A stretch of DNA of 5,030 nucleotides. Source: JACDAS01 sp046262415. Lineage in GTDB: Bacteria > Actinomycetota > Thermoleophilia > Gaiellales > Gaiellaceae. The DNA lies in assembly GCA_046262415.1 (NCBI GenBank), contig JBHEMU010000182.1:1-5030 (forward strand), given 5' to 3'. The translations under genes and the position numbers were made by a program. How positions within the stretch are numbered: position 1 is the stretch's first letter; each line of letters starts with the position of its first letter. The notes beneath the pieces were generated by a model, which saw nothing but the letters and a program-made list of their open reading frames with translations, was not told the DNA's origin and made no database searches. Shown piece by piece: positions 1-4,388 of this stretch.

Positions 1-23
1 CCCGGATGCGCTCGTGCGGTCAG

Positions 24-79
24 CTCAGACGGAGCACGGGCAAGCCCGCGCTCCTGAGGTCGGCGTCGCAAGCGACGCC
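24..79 (-). other. Second copy of the double hairpin
   Basis: This copy has the same two hairpins as the unit at 120-175: the long stem at 24-58 and the short stem GGCGTCG/CGACGCC at 62-79, both with CTTG loops on the minus strand. The single difference between the repeat units (base 22) lies outside both stems, so the folds are identical. The function is unknown; it may be a second termination or RNA-protecting structure in series with the first. Confidence 0.5.
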
Positions 80-119
80 TACGAGTGTGGTCTCTCCCCG
101 GATGCGCTCGTGCGGTCGG

Positions 120-175
120 CTCAGACGGAGCACGGGCAAGCCCGCGCTCCTGAGGTCGGCGTCGCAAGCGACGCC
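120..175 (-). terminator. Double hairpin, possible former 3' end of the rplQ operon
   Basis: On the minus strand, 175-158 folds as a 7-bp stem GGCGTCG/CGACGCC with loop CTTG. Bases 154-120 fold as a 9-bp stem with one G-U pair and again a CTTG loop, extended by a 5-bp outer stem CTCAG/CTGAG across a 3-nt bulge. The G-U pair exists only on the minus strand (it is A-C on plus), and G(CUUG)C is a known stable tetraloop, so the minus-strand RNA is the better folder. Without the insertion sequence these hairpins would begin directly at the rplQ stop codon. There is no T-tract, so a terminator or RNA 3'-end stabiliser is an inference. Confidence 0.4.
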
Positions 176-191
176 TAGAGGCTTGATGTGA
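174..191 (+). repeat. Left terminal inverted repeat of the IS (maximal extent)
   Basis: CCTAGAGGCTTGATGTGA is the exact reverse complement of 1143-1160. Bases 174-177 are probably target DNA that happens to be palindromic, leaving 13-14 bp as the true element end. Transposase recognition of this end is inferred from its position. Confidence 0.85.
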
Positions 192-255
192 ATCGCGTCG
201 CGTCGCCAAGGAAGGGACCTCGCGCCTGACGAAGAAGGGCTTCCAGACAGTGTCC

Positions 256-274
256 CTCGAGATGGAGGCTCGAG
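256..274 (+). promoter_or_regulatory. Transposase ribosome-binding site inside a small hairpin
   Basis: GGAGG at 264-268 lies 6 nt before the ATG at 275, good spacing for a Shine-Dalgarno site and support for that start. It sits in the 7-nt loop between two CTCGAG arms (256-261 and 269-274), so the arm next to the start codon could pair and limit translation. The ribosome-binding role is well supported; a regulatory effect of the hairpin is speculative. Confidence 0.6.
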
Positions 275-1141
275 ATGACCACCGATCTGGAAGCCCTCGT
301 CGTTGCAGCCTACGTCTTCGCTGACGAGTATCCCGCCCCTGCCCGGCCCGGCCGACCGGCCAAGATCAGCGACGCGGAGCTGGTCTCGCTCGCCGTCTGC
401 CAGGCGGCGATGGGGATCTGTTCCGACCGCCAGTTCCTTGGTCTGGTCGGGCGGGTGCTGCCGGGCTGGTTTCCACACCTGCCCGATCAGTCGCAGTACA
501 ACCGGCGCCTGCGCGCGCTCGTCGAGCTGATCAGCATCGTCCAACAGCGGCTCGCTGGCTGGCTCGACGCCGGTGGCGTGCGGCTCGCCGACGCCACGCT
601 GATCGGCGTCGCCAACTATCCCGGCTGCGCCGTGCGCAGCGGCTTCGCCGGCAGCGCCGCCGACGGCTTCGCCACCTCGCAGCACCGCTTCGTCTGGGGC
701 GTGCGGCTGGTGCTCGTTTCCGACCGGCGCGGCCTGCCGCTCGGCTACACGCTCGTACCGGCGAACGAGAAGGAGTACGAGCCAGTGGCCGACTTGCTCA
801 CCGGCACCGCCGCCGAGCGGCTGCTCGCCGACAAGGGTCTCTGGGGCGCCGCCTACCGGGAGCGGCTGGCCAGCAGCGGCACCACGCTCGTGACGCCGGC
901 CAAGCAGCGGACGGCGCTGAACGCCGACAGCGAACGCGCGCTCGCCTCGATCCGGCTCGCGATCGAGAGCGTCTTCTCCAACCTGAAGGGGCAGATGCGG
1001 CTCGAGCAGCACCTGGCCAAGACACCCGCCGGGCTGGCGCTGCGGATCGCGCAACGCCTGCTCGCGCTCACGCTCGGGATCCTGCTGAACACCCTCGCCG
1101 GTCGCCCGGCGCGCGCCTTGGCAGCCTACGACGGCCGCTAA
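275..1141 (+). CDS. IS982-family DDE transposase (288 aa)
   Basis: This enzyme cuts and joins the ends of its insertion sequence. The N-terminal part (1-100) has the family's conserved look: MTTDLEAL start, ISDAELVSLAV at 31-41, and SQYNRRLR at 73-80. The RNase H-like catalytic domain follows, with the probable triad D106 (LADATLI), D186 (LADKG) and E231 (AIESVF), and a typical C-terminal stretch (TPAGLALRIAQRLLALT, 250-266). The length of about 290 aa is normal for the family and the frame is open throughout, so the protein is probably functional. The ATG at 275 is chosen for its GGAGG site and for the MTTxL start typical of actinobacterial members as I recall them. The gene converges on rplQ, 14 bp away, so read-through from the ribosomal operon would be antisense to it. 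IS5-type transposases were considered, but the N-terminal motifs favour IS982. Confidence 0.9.
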   Translation: MTTDLEALVVAAYVFADEYPAPARPGRPAKISDAELVSLAVCQAAMGICSDRQFLGLVGRVLPGWFPHLPDQSQYNRRLRALVELISIVQQRLAGWLDAGGVRLADATLIGVANYPGCAVRSGFAGSAADGFATSQHRFVWGVRLVLVSDRRGLPLGYTLVPANEKEYEPVADLLTGTAAERLLADKGLWGAAYRERLASSGTTLVTPAKQRTALNADSERALASIRLAIESVFSNLKGQMRLEQHLAKTPAGLALRIAQRLLALTLGILLNTLAGRPARALAAYDGR

Positions 1142-1142
1142 A

Positions 1143-1160
1143 TCACATCAAGCCTCTAGG
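1143..1160 (-). repeat. Right terminal inverted repeat of the IS (maximal extent)
   Basis: This is the perfect reverse complement of 174-191. It begins one base after the transposase stop codon (TAA at 1139-1141). Its outer part contains the rplQ stop codon (TAG, minus strand, 1158-1156), so the element end and the ribosomal gene abut directly. Confidence 0.85.
1156..1159. other. Probable 4-bp target duplication CTAG (partner at 175-178)
   Basis: CTAG lies immediately outside the 13-bp inverted repeats at both ends. Deleting the element plus one copy restores a continuous sequence in which the rplQ stop TAG runs straight into the hairpin repeat unit, matching that unit's other copy up to TA. 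Because CTAG is palindromic, a TA duplication or no duplication cannot be excluded from this locus alone. Confidence 0.55.
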
Positions 1161-1536
1161 CGACCGGCGAGCCCCCGGGCTCGTGGTCGACGAGCTCGAG
1201 GTAGACCATCGCCGCCGAGTCGCCCTGTCGCGGCCCGAGCTTGACGATGCGCGAGTAGCCGCCCGGCCGGTCGGCGAACCGCGGTGCGACGTCCGCGAAG
1301 AGCTTGTGCACGACGTCCTGCGAGCGGAGGTACGCGAGCGCCTGGCGGCGTGCGTGAATGTCGCCCCGCCGCCCGAGCGTGATCATCTGCTCGGCGATGG
1401 GCTTGACCGCCTTCGCCTTGGCCTCGGTCGTGCGGATCCGCCCGTGCTCGATCAGCGCCCCCGCCAGGTTGGAGTAGAGCGCCTTGCGGTGCGCCGAGTC
1501 ACGCCCGAGCTTCTTGCCGGCCCGCTGGTGCTTCAC
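1156..1536 (-). CDS. rplQ: 50S ribosomal protein L17 (126 aa)
   Basis: L17 is a large-subunit protein located near the exit of the peptide tunnel. The start MKHQRAGKKLGRDSAHRKAL, the RTTEAKAKAVKPIAE segment (35-49) and the C-terminal RIVKLGPRQGDSAAMVYLELVD (96-117) are all family-typical, and the length is normal. After ELVD comes a short glycine/proline tail (HEPGGSPVA) that is not part of the conserved core. Translation starts at GTG (1536-1534), overlapping the rpoA stop as GTGA; AGAGG at 1541-1545 gives a modest ribosome-binding site, and coupling to rpoA is likely. It is the last gene of the operon here. Its TAG stop lies inside the boundary of the insertion sequence, but reconstruction of the empty site shows that the stop predates the insertion, so the protein is probably intact. 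Confidence 0.96.
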   Translation of the reverse strand: MKHQRAGKKLGRDSAHRKALYSNLAGALIEHGRIRTTEAKAKAVKPIAEQMITLGRRGDIHARRQALAYLRSQDVVHKLFADVAPRFADRPGGYSRIVKLGPRQGDSAAMVYLELVDHEPGGSPVA

Positions 1537-2543
1537 GCCGCCTCTTCGTCCCCGCCCACTCCGGGCCCGCCGTCGTCGCCGCGCAGGTTCAGGCCGTGCG
1601 TGGCCAGGGTCTCCTTGACCTCCTCGATCGACTTCTTGCCGAAGTTCGGGATCGAGGCCAGCTCGTTCTCCGACTTGACGACGAGATCGCCGATCGTCTC
1701 GATGCCGACGCGCTTGAGGCAGTTGTACGAGCGGACGCCGAGCTCGAGCTCCTCGATCGGGAAGTTCTCCATCCCGTGCGCCAGGGAGATCTCGGCCGGA
1801 GCGTCGGCGCGCGCGCCGGCGGCGTCGCCGAAGCCCTCCATCTTCTCGATGTCGGTGAAGATCGCGAGCTGCCGGATCAGGATCTCCGCCGCCTGCCCCA
1901 CCGCCTCGCGCGGGTCGAGCGAGCCGTCGGTGACGACGTCGAGGCGCAGCTTGTCGTAGTCGGTGCGCTGCCCGACGCGGGCGGCCTCGACGTCATAGGA
2001 GACCCGGCGCACCGGGGAGAAGATCGAGTCGATCGGGATGACGCCGATCGCGTGCTCGGGCCCGCGGTTCGACTCCGCAGGGACGTAGCCGCGCCCGCGG
2101 CCGATCGTGAGCGTGAGCTCGAGCTTGCCCCGGTCGGAGAGGTTCGCGATCTCCAGCTCGGGATTCAGCAGCTCGAGGTCGGCGGGCGCCTGGATGTCGG
2201 CGGCCGTGACCGGGCCGGGGCCCTTCTTGGCGAGGCGGACCTCCACCTCGGGCGATTCGCCGTGCAGCCGGCAGATCAGGTTCTTGAGGTTCAGGATCAG
2301 GTCGGTGACGTCCTCGCGGACACCCGGCAGCGTCGTGAACTCGTGCGCGACGCCCTCGAGCTTGACCGACGTGACGGCGGCGCCCTCGAGCGAGGAGAGC
2401 AGCACGCGGCGCAGCGAGTTGCCGAACGTGTAGCCGAAGCCGCGGTCGAGCGGCTCGATCACGAAGATGCCCCGGTCGGCGTTGACCTCCTCGTGGACGA
2501 TCCTGGGGACCTGGAAGTCCATCAAACTGGTGCGTACAGCCAA
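1533..2543 (-). CDS. rpoA: DNA-directed RNA polymerase subunit alpha (336 aa)
   Basis: The alpha subunit dimerises to start assembly of RNA polymerase and contacts promoter UP elements and activators. The N-terminal domain (about 1-240) includes the dimerisation motif GFGYTFGNSLRRVLLSS (35-51), HEFTTLPGVREDVTDLILNLK (67-87) and the GRGRGYVPA region (148-156). A linker rich in A/D leads to the C-terminal domain (about 260-320) with RSYNCLKR (271-278) and FGKKSIEEVK (301-310). R271, N274, G302, K304 and S305 correspond by alignment from memory to the DNA-binding residues R265, N268, G296, K298 and S299 of E. coli. The tail is acidic and glycine-rich. The TTG at 2543 is preferred as start because AAAGGA lies 7 nt upstream; the in-frame ATG at 2522 (M8) has no such site but would also fit homologues. 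The stop overlaps rplQ by 4 bases. Confidence 0.97.
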   Translation of the reverse strand: MAVRTSLMDFQVPRIVHEEVNADRGIFVIEPLDRGFGYTFGNSLRRVLLSSLEGAAVTSVKLEGVAHEFTTLPGVREDVTDLILNLKNLICRLHGESPEVEVRLAKKGPGPVTAADIQAPADLELLNPELEIANLSDRGKLELTLTIGRGRGYVPAESNRGPEHAIGVIPIDSIFSPVRRVSYDVEAARVGQRTDYDKLRLDVVTDGSLDPREAVGQAAEILIRQLAIFTDIEKMEGFGDAAGARADAPAEISLAHGMENFPIEELELGVRSYNCLKRVGIETIGDLVVKSENELASIPNFGKKSIEEVKETLATHGLNLRGDDGGPGVGGDEEAA

Positions 2544-2550
2544 GGTGAAT

Positions 2551-2556
2551 TCCTTT
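2551..2556 (-). promoter_or_regulatory. Ribosome-binding site deciding the TTG start of rpoA
   Basis: AAAGGA on the minus strand lies 7 nt before TTG (2543-2541). The alternative ATG at 2522-2520 is 28 nt away and has no purine-rich site of its own, so this motif is the main argument for the non-ATG start. It sits in the 40-bp gap after rpsD. Confidence 0.65.
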
Positions 2557-2583
2557 CTCTGGCGCGCAGCGGTTCGGCTGGCG

Positions 2584-3204
2584 CTACTTGGAGTAGAGCT
2601 CGACGATCAACGATTCCTGCACGGGCGTGTCGATCTCCTCGCGCGCGGGCCACTTCAGCACCTTGCCCGTCAGGCCGTCGTGGTCGGCCTGGAGCCACGG
2701 CGCCACGGAGGCGGTGAGATCGGTCGCGTCCCGGACGACCTGCTCGGCGGAGCTGCCCGACTTCATCGAGACGATGTCGTTCGGCTTCACCTGGTAGCTC
2801 GGGATGTTCACCCGCCGGCCGTTGACCAGGAAATGGCCGTGGCGGACGAGCTGGCGGGCCTGCGCCCGCGACGCGGCGAACCCGAGGCGGTAGACGACGT
2901 TGTCGAGCCTCGTCTCGAGCATGCGCAGGAGCGTCTCGCCGGTGATGCCGGACCCGCGCGCCGCCTTGGAGTAGTAGATCCGGAACTGCTTCTCGAGCAA
3001 TCCGTAGTAGCGGCGCGCCTTCTGCTTCTCGCGCAGCTGCAGGAGGTACTCGGACTGCTTGATCCGCCCGCGTCCGTGCTCGCCCGGCGGGTAGCTGCGG
3101 CGCTCGATCGCGCACTTCTCCGTCAGGCAGCGCTCCCCCTTGAGGAAGAGCTTCATCCCCTCGCGGCGGCAGACACGGCACTTGGGACCGACGTCGCGCG
3201 CCAT
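2584..3204 (-). CDS. rpsD: 30S ribosomal protein S4, zinc-binding form (206 aa)
   Basis: S4 is a primary 16S rRNA-binding protein that nucleates assembly of the small-subunit body and, in E. coli, is the autoregulator of this operon. The N-terminal part has four cysteines at C9, C12, C26 and C31, the same spacing as the zinc-binding site of Thermus thermophilus S4. The actinobacterium-like RIKQSEYLLQLREKQKARR follows (47-65). The S4 RNA-binding domain is at about 97-160 with RLDNVVYRLGFA (99-110), SRAQARQLVRHGH (112-124) and VNGRRVNIPSY (127-137). The length is normal. The ATG at 3204 is chosen because it gives the MARxxGPxC start, has GGAGGG 4 nt upstream (3209-3214), and overlaps the rpsK stop by one base (TGATG); the frame stays open upstream but those residues are unlike S4. 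Confidence 0.97.
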   Translation of the reverse strand: MARDVGPKCRVCRREGMKLFLKGERCLTEKCAIERRSYPPGEHGRGRIKQSEYLLQLREKQKARRYYGLLEKQFRIYYSKAARGSGITGETLLRMLETRLDNVVYRLGFAASRAQARQLVRHGHFLVNGRRVNIPSYQVKPNDIVSMKSGSSAEQVVRDATDLTASVAPWLQADHDGLTGKVLKWPAREEIDTPVQESLIVELYSK

Positions 3205-3608
3205 CAGACCCTCCGCCGCTTCTTCTGGCGGACACCGTTGTGAGCCTGCGGCGAAACGTCCTTGACGCCGAGGATCTCGAGGCCGGCCGCCTGCAGCGAG
3301 CGGATCGCCGTCTCGCGGCCGGAACCCGGGCCTTTGACGAACACCTCGACCTTCTGCAGGCCGTGATCCATGCCCTTGCGGGCGCACGAGTCGGCCGTCA
3401 CCTGCGCGGCGAACGGCGTCGACTTGCGCGAGCCCTTGAAGCCGGCCGAGCCGGCGGACTCCCAGGCGATCACGTTCCCGTCCTTGTCGGTGAGCGCGAC
3501 GATCGTGTTGTTGAAGGACGTCTTGATGTGCGCCTGCCCGATCGCGATGTTCTTCTTGACGCGGCGACGCGTGCGACCCCGCGTCGCCGCCTTGCGGGGA
3601 GGGGCCAC
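3204..3608 (-). CDS. rpsK: 30S ribosomal protein S11 (134 aa)
   Basis: S11 forms part of the small-subunit platform near the mRNA exit site. After a basic N-terminal tail (MAPPRKAATRGRTRRRVKKN, 1-20) comes the conserved HIKTSFNNTIVALTDKDGNV (27-46), the SAGSAGFKGSRKSTPFAAQ stretch (51-69), and the C-terminal GVKDVSPQAHNGVRQKKRRR (114-133). The length is normal for the family. The start is GTG (3608-3606) with GAGG 7 nt upstream at 3616-3619. That ribosome-binding region is part of a 19-bp sequence found identically before rpsM. The stop shares a base with the rpsD start, so S11 and S4 translation are probably coupled. Confidence 0.97.
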   Translation of the reverse strand: MAPPRKAATRGRTRRRVKKNIAIGQAHIKTSFNNTIVALTDKDGNVIAWESAGSAGFKGSRKSTPFAAQVTADSCARKGMDHGLQKVEVFVKGPGSGRETAIRSLQAAGLEILGVKDVSPQAHNGVRQKKRRRV

Positions 3609-3611
3609 GTC

Positions 3612-3630
3612 AGTGCCTCGTCCGGTGACG
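3612..3630 (-). promoter_or_regulatory. Repeated ribosome-binding module, rpsK copy
   Basis: On the minus strand this reads CGTCACCGGACGAGGCACT, identical over 19 bp to 4038-4056 before rpsM. It contains the GGACGAGG ribosome-binding site of rpsK, 7 nt from the GTG start. The surrounding bases differ between the two copies, so identity is confined to the module. It can also pair over 11 bp with 4196-4206. Confidence 0.8.
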
Positions 3631-3653
3631 CTGCGGCGGTGCTGCGCGGTGCA

Positions 3654-4031
3654 CTACTTGGCCTTGCTCTTGCCGCGGCCGACGGTCTTCTTCGGGCCCT
3701 TGCGCGTGCGCGCGTTCGTCTTCGTGCGCTGGCCGTTCACCGGCAGGCCGCGGCGGTGGCGAACGCCTCGATACGCGCCGATCTCCGACAGCCGCTTGAT
3801 CGCCTGCGAGCGCTCGCGGCGCAGGTCTCCCTCGACCTGGAGCTGCCCGTCGATGTACTCCCGCAGCTTCGTCACCTCCTGGTCGGTCAGGTCACGGACC
3901 TTCGTGTCCGCCGAGAGGCCGAGCTCGGAGCAGATCGTGCGGGCGGTCGGCTGGCCGATGCCGAAGATGTAGGTGAGCCCGATCTCGAGCCGCTTCTGCG
4001 TGGGCAGGTTGACGCCTGCGATCCTTGCCAT
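3654..4031 (-). CDS. rpsM: 30S ribosomal protein S13 (125 aa)
   Basis: S13 sits in the head of the small subunit, contacts the P-site tRNA and bridges to the large subunit. The start MARIAGVNLPTQKR, the helix-two-turn-helix region with LTYIFGIGQPTA (19-30), VEGDLRRE (66-73) and the C-terminal signature RHRRGLPVNGQRTKTNARTR (91-110) are all clear. The basic tail (KGPKKTVGRGKSKAK) is normal. The ATG at 4031 is chosen over an in-frame GTG at 4085 because family members begin MARIAGV; GGACGAGG lies upstream, its GAGG at 4042-4045, 10 nt from the start. The gene is 45 bp from rpsK and lies behind a 184-bp leader that may control it. Confidence 0.97.
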   Translation of the reverse strand: MARIAGVNLPTQKRLEIGLTYIFGIGQPTARTICSELGLSADTKVRDLTDQEVTKLREYIDGQLQVEGDLRRERSQAIKRLSEIGAYRGVRHRRGLPVNGQRTKTNARTRKGPKKTVGRGKSKAK

Positions 4032-4215
4032 CTGGTTAGTGCCTCGTCCGGTGACGTTGCCGAGCTTCTGGGTCGCGAGCACCAAGCCAGGCTAGGACGC
4101 AGGGAGCGTGCACAGGGCGGACGCCGGATACGTGGGCGACTGAGGACGCCGCATGGCGCCGCGTGATCGCGGGCCAGAGGCCGGCGGACGTTGCTGGACG
4201 AGGCACCAGTTCCTC
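4032..4215 (-). promoter_or_regulatory. Candidate structured leader controlling rpsM (and rpsK)
   Basis: This is the longest non-coding gap in the operon. On the minus strand GTGCCTCGTCC (4206-4196, directly after the rpmJ stop) is perfectly complementary over 11 nt to GGACGAGGCAC (4049-4039), which contains the rpsM ribosome-binding site. A weaker extension brings the match to 16 of 19 positions. Small stems lie between: CCGCG/CGCGG around TGAT (4159-4172) and GGCC/GGCC around AGA (4172-4182). Pairing would hide the rpsM start region. E. coli controls the same operon through S4 binding to a leader at rpsM, so a protein-binding switch is a reasonable inference. No clear promoter was found inside it. 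Confidence 0.5.
4038..4056 (-). promoter_or_regulatory. Repeated ribosome-binding module, rpsM copy
   Basis: This is the same 19-bp sequence as 3612-3630. It holds the ribosome-binding site of rpsM and forms the 3' arm of the inverted repeat with 4196-4206. Upstream of the 19 bp the two copies diverge (A versus G at the next base). Confidence 0.8.
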
Positions 4216-4329
4216 CTACCCCTGCCGCTGCTTGTGCCGCGGGTTCGTGCAGATGACCATGGTCGTACCGTGCCGCTTGATCACGCGGCAGCGCTCGCAC
4301 ATGGGCTTGACGGATGGTCTGACTTTCAT
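4216..4329 (-). CDS. rpmJ: 50S ribosomal protein L36 (37 aa)
   Basis: L36 is the smallest large-subunit protein and a zinc ribbon. The translation begins MKVRPSVKPMCERCRVIKRH and ends NPRHKQRQG, the full family length of 37 residues. The zinc ligands C11, C14, C27 and H32 are all present, so this is the zinc-binding form. The ATG at 4329-4327 matches the invariant MKVRxSVK start. No purine-rich ribosome-binding site is visible upstream (CTACCTTGCGACACCG precedes the ATG), unlike the other genes here. It lies 59 bp after map, where infA would usually intervene, and 184 bp before rpsM. Confidence 0.96.
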   Translation of the reverse strand: MKVRPSVKPMCERCRVIKRHGTTMVICTNPRHKQRQG

Positions 4330-4367
4330 CGGTGTCGCAAGGTAGATGCGGCTGGAAACACAGCGCA

Positions 4368-4384
4368 GCGCCGCTCAGCGGCGC
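4368..4384 (-). terminator. Hairpin between map and rpmJ, weak terminator or attenuator
   Basis: On the minus strand GCGCCGC-TGA-GCGGCGC forms a perfect 7-bp stem with a 3-nt loop, beginning 4 nt after the map stop codon. It is followed by TGCGCTGTGTTTCC, which has only a short T run, so full termination is doubtful. It could lower read-through from map into the ribosomal genes or mark an RNA processing site. Both roles are inferred from structure and position. Confidence 0.4.
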
Positions 4385-4388
4385 CGAT

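Larger units (their letters stand above)
1..177. repeat. Tandem direct repeat, two 81-bp units with a 96-bp period
   Basis: Bases 1-81 and 97-177 are identical except for A at 22 versus G at 118. A 15-bp stretch (82-96) separates the units. Each unit contains two inverted repeats: a long one at 24-58 (120-154) and a short one at 62-79 (158-175). Identity ends at 177, right where the insertion sequence begins. The first unit starts at base 1, so the array may continue beyond the window. No convincing protein is encoded: the small plus-strand reading frame over the repeat simply repeats with it and runs into the insertion sequence. The unit looks like an intergenic palindromic repeat; its family is not recognised. 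Apart from these repeats, bases 1-177 hold no gene. Confidence 0.9.
179..1155 (+). mobile_element. IS982-family insertion sequence, apparently complete
   Basis: The element has one transposase gene and terminal inverted repeats: AGGCTTGATGTGA at 179-191 and its complement at 1143-1155. The symmetry extends outward through CTAG on both sides (maximal perfect arms 174-191 and 1143-1160, 18 bp). The left flank CCTA is also present at the matching place in the other tandem repeat unit (78-81), so it belongs to the target rather than the element. The simplest reading is a CTAG duplication (175-178 and 1156-1159); a TA duplication with ends at 178 and 1156 fits equally. The length near 1 kb and the single orf match the IS982 family. 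Intact ends and gene suggest a recent insertion. Confidence 0.85.

Noticed and set aside
1..177. CRISPR array
   Set aside because: There are only two units, the repeats are 81 bp and the 15-bp spacer is too short; the internal double hairpins fit a palindromic intergenic repeat better.
6..191. Small plus-strand open frame across the tandem repeats
   Set aside because: Its sequence is merely the translation of the DNA repeat twice, it ends inside the insertion sequence, and it has no ribosome-binding site.
20..1054. Long minus-strand open frame (344 codons) opposite the transposase
   Set aside because: It is a mirror of the transposase gene and the tandem repeat in GC-rich DNA, with proline/arginine/glycine-rich, non-family-like sequence and no ribosome-binding site.
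179..1155. IS5-family assignment based on the CTAG target
   Set aside because: CTAG would suit IS5 targets, but the transposase N-terminal motifs and the spacing of D106, D186 and E231 look like IS982; the target duplication itself is ambiguous because CTAG is palindromic.
161..1165. A 5-bp imperfect direct repeat CGACG/CGACC flanking the maximal inverted repeats
   Set aside because: It has one mismatch and assumes that CCTA belongs to the element, although the other tandem repeat unit shows that CCTA is target sequence.
1596..2717. Long plus-strand open frame (373 codons) opposite rpoA
   Set aside because: It is antisense to the well-conserved rpoA gene and runs over its start; the composition (L, R, D, V rich) is typical of shadow frames in GC-rich genes.
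3205..3387. N-terminal extension of S4 to an upstream in-frame start
   Set aside because: The extra residues are an out-of-frame reading of rpsK; the family start and a GGAGGG site lie at 3204-3214.
4032..4085. N-terminal extension of S13 to an upstream GTG
   Set aside because: The added 18 residues are absent from the S13 family, and the conserved MARIAGV start has its own ribosome-binding site.
3240..4166. Plus-strand open frame (308 codons) opposite rpsK and rpsM
   Set aside because: It covers two certain ribosomal genes on the other strand and shows no recognisable domain.
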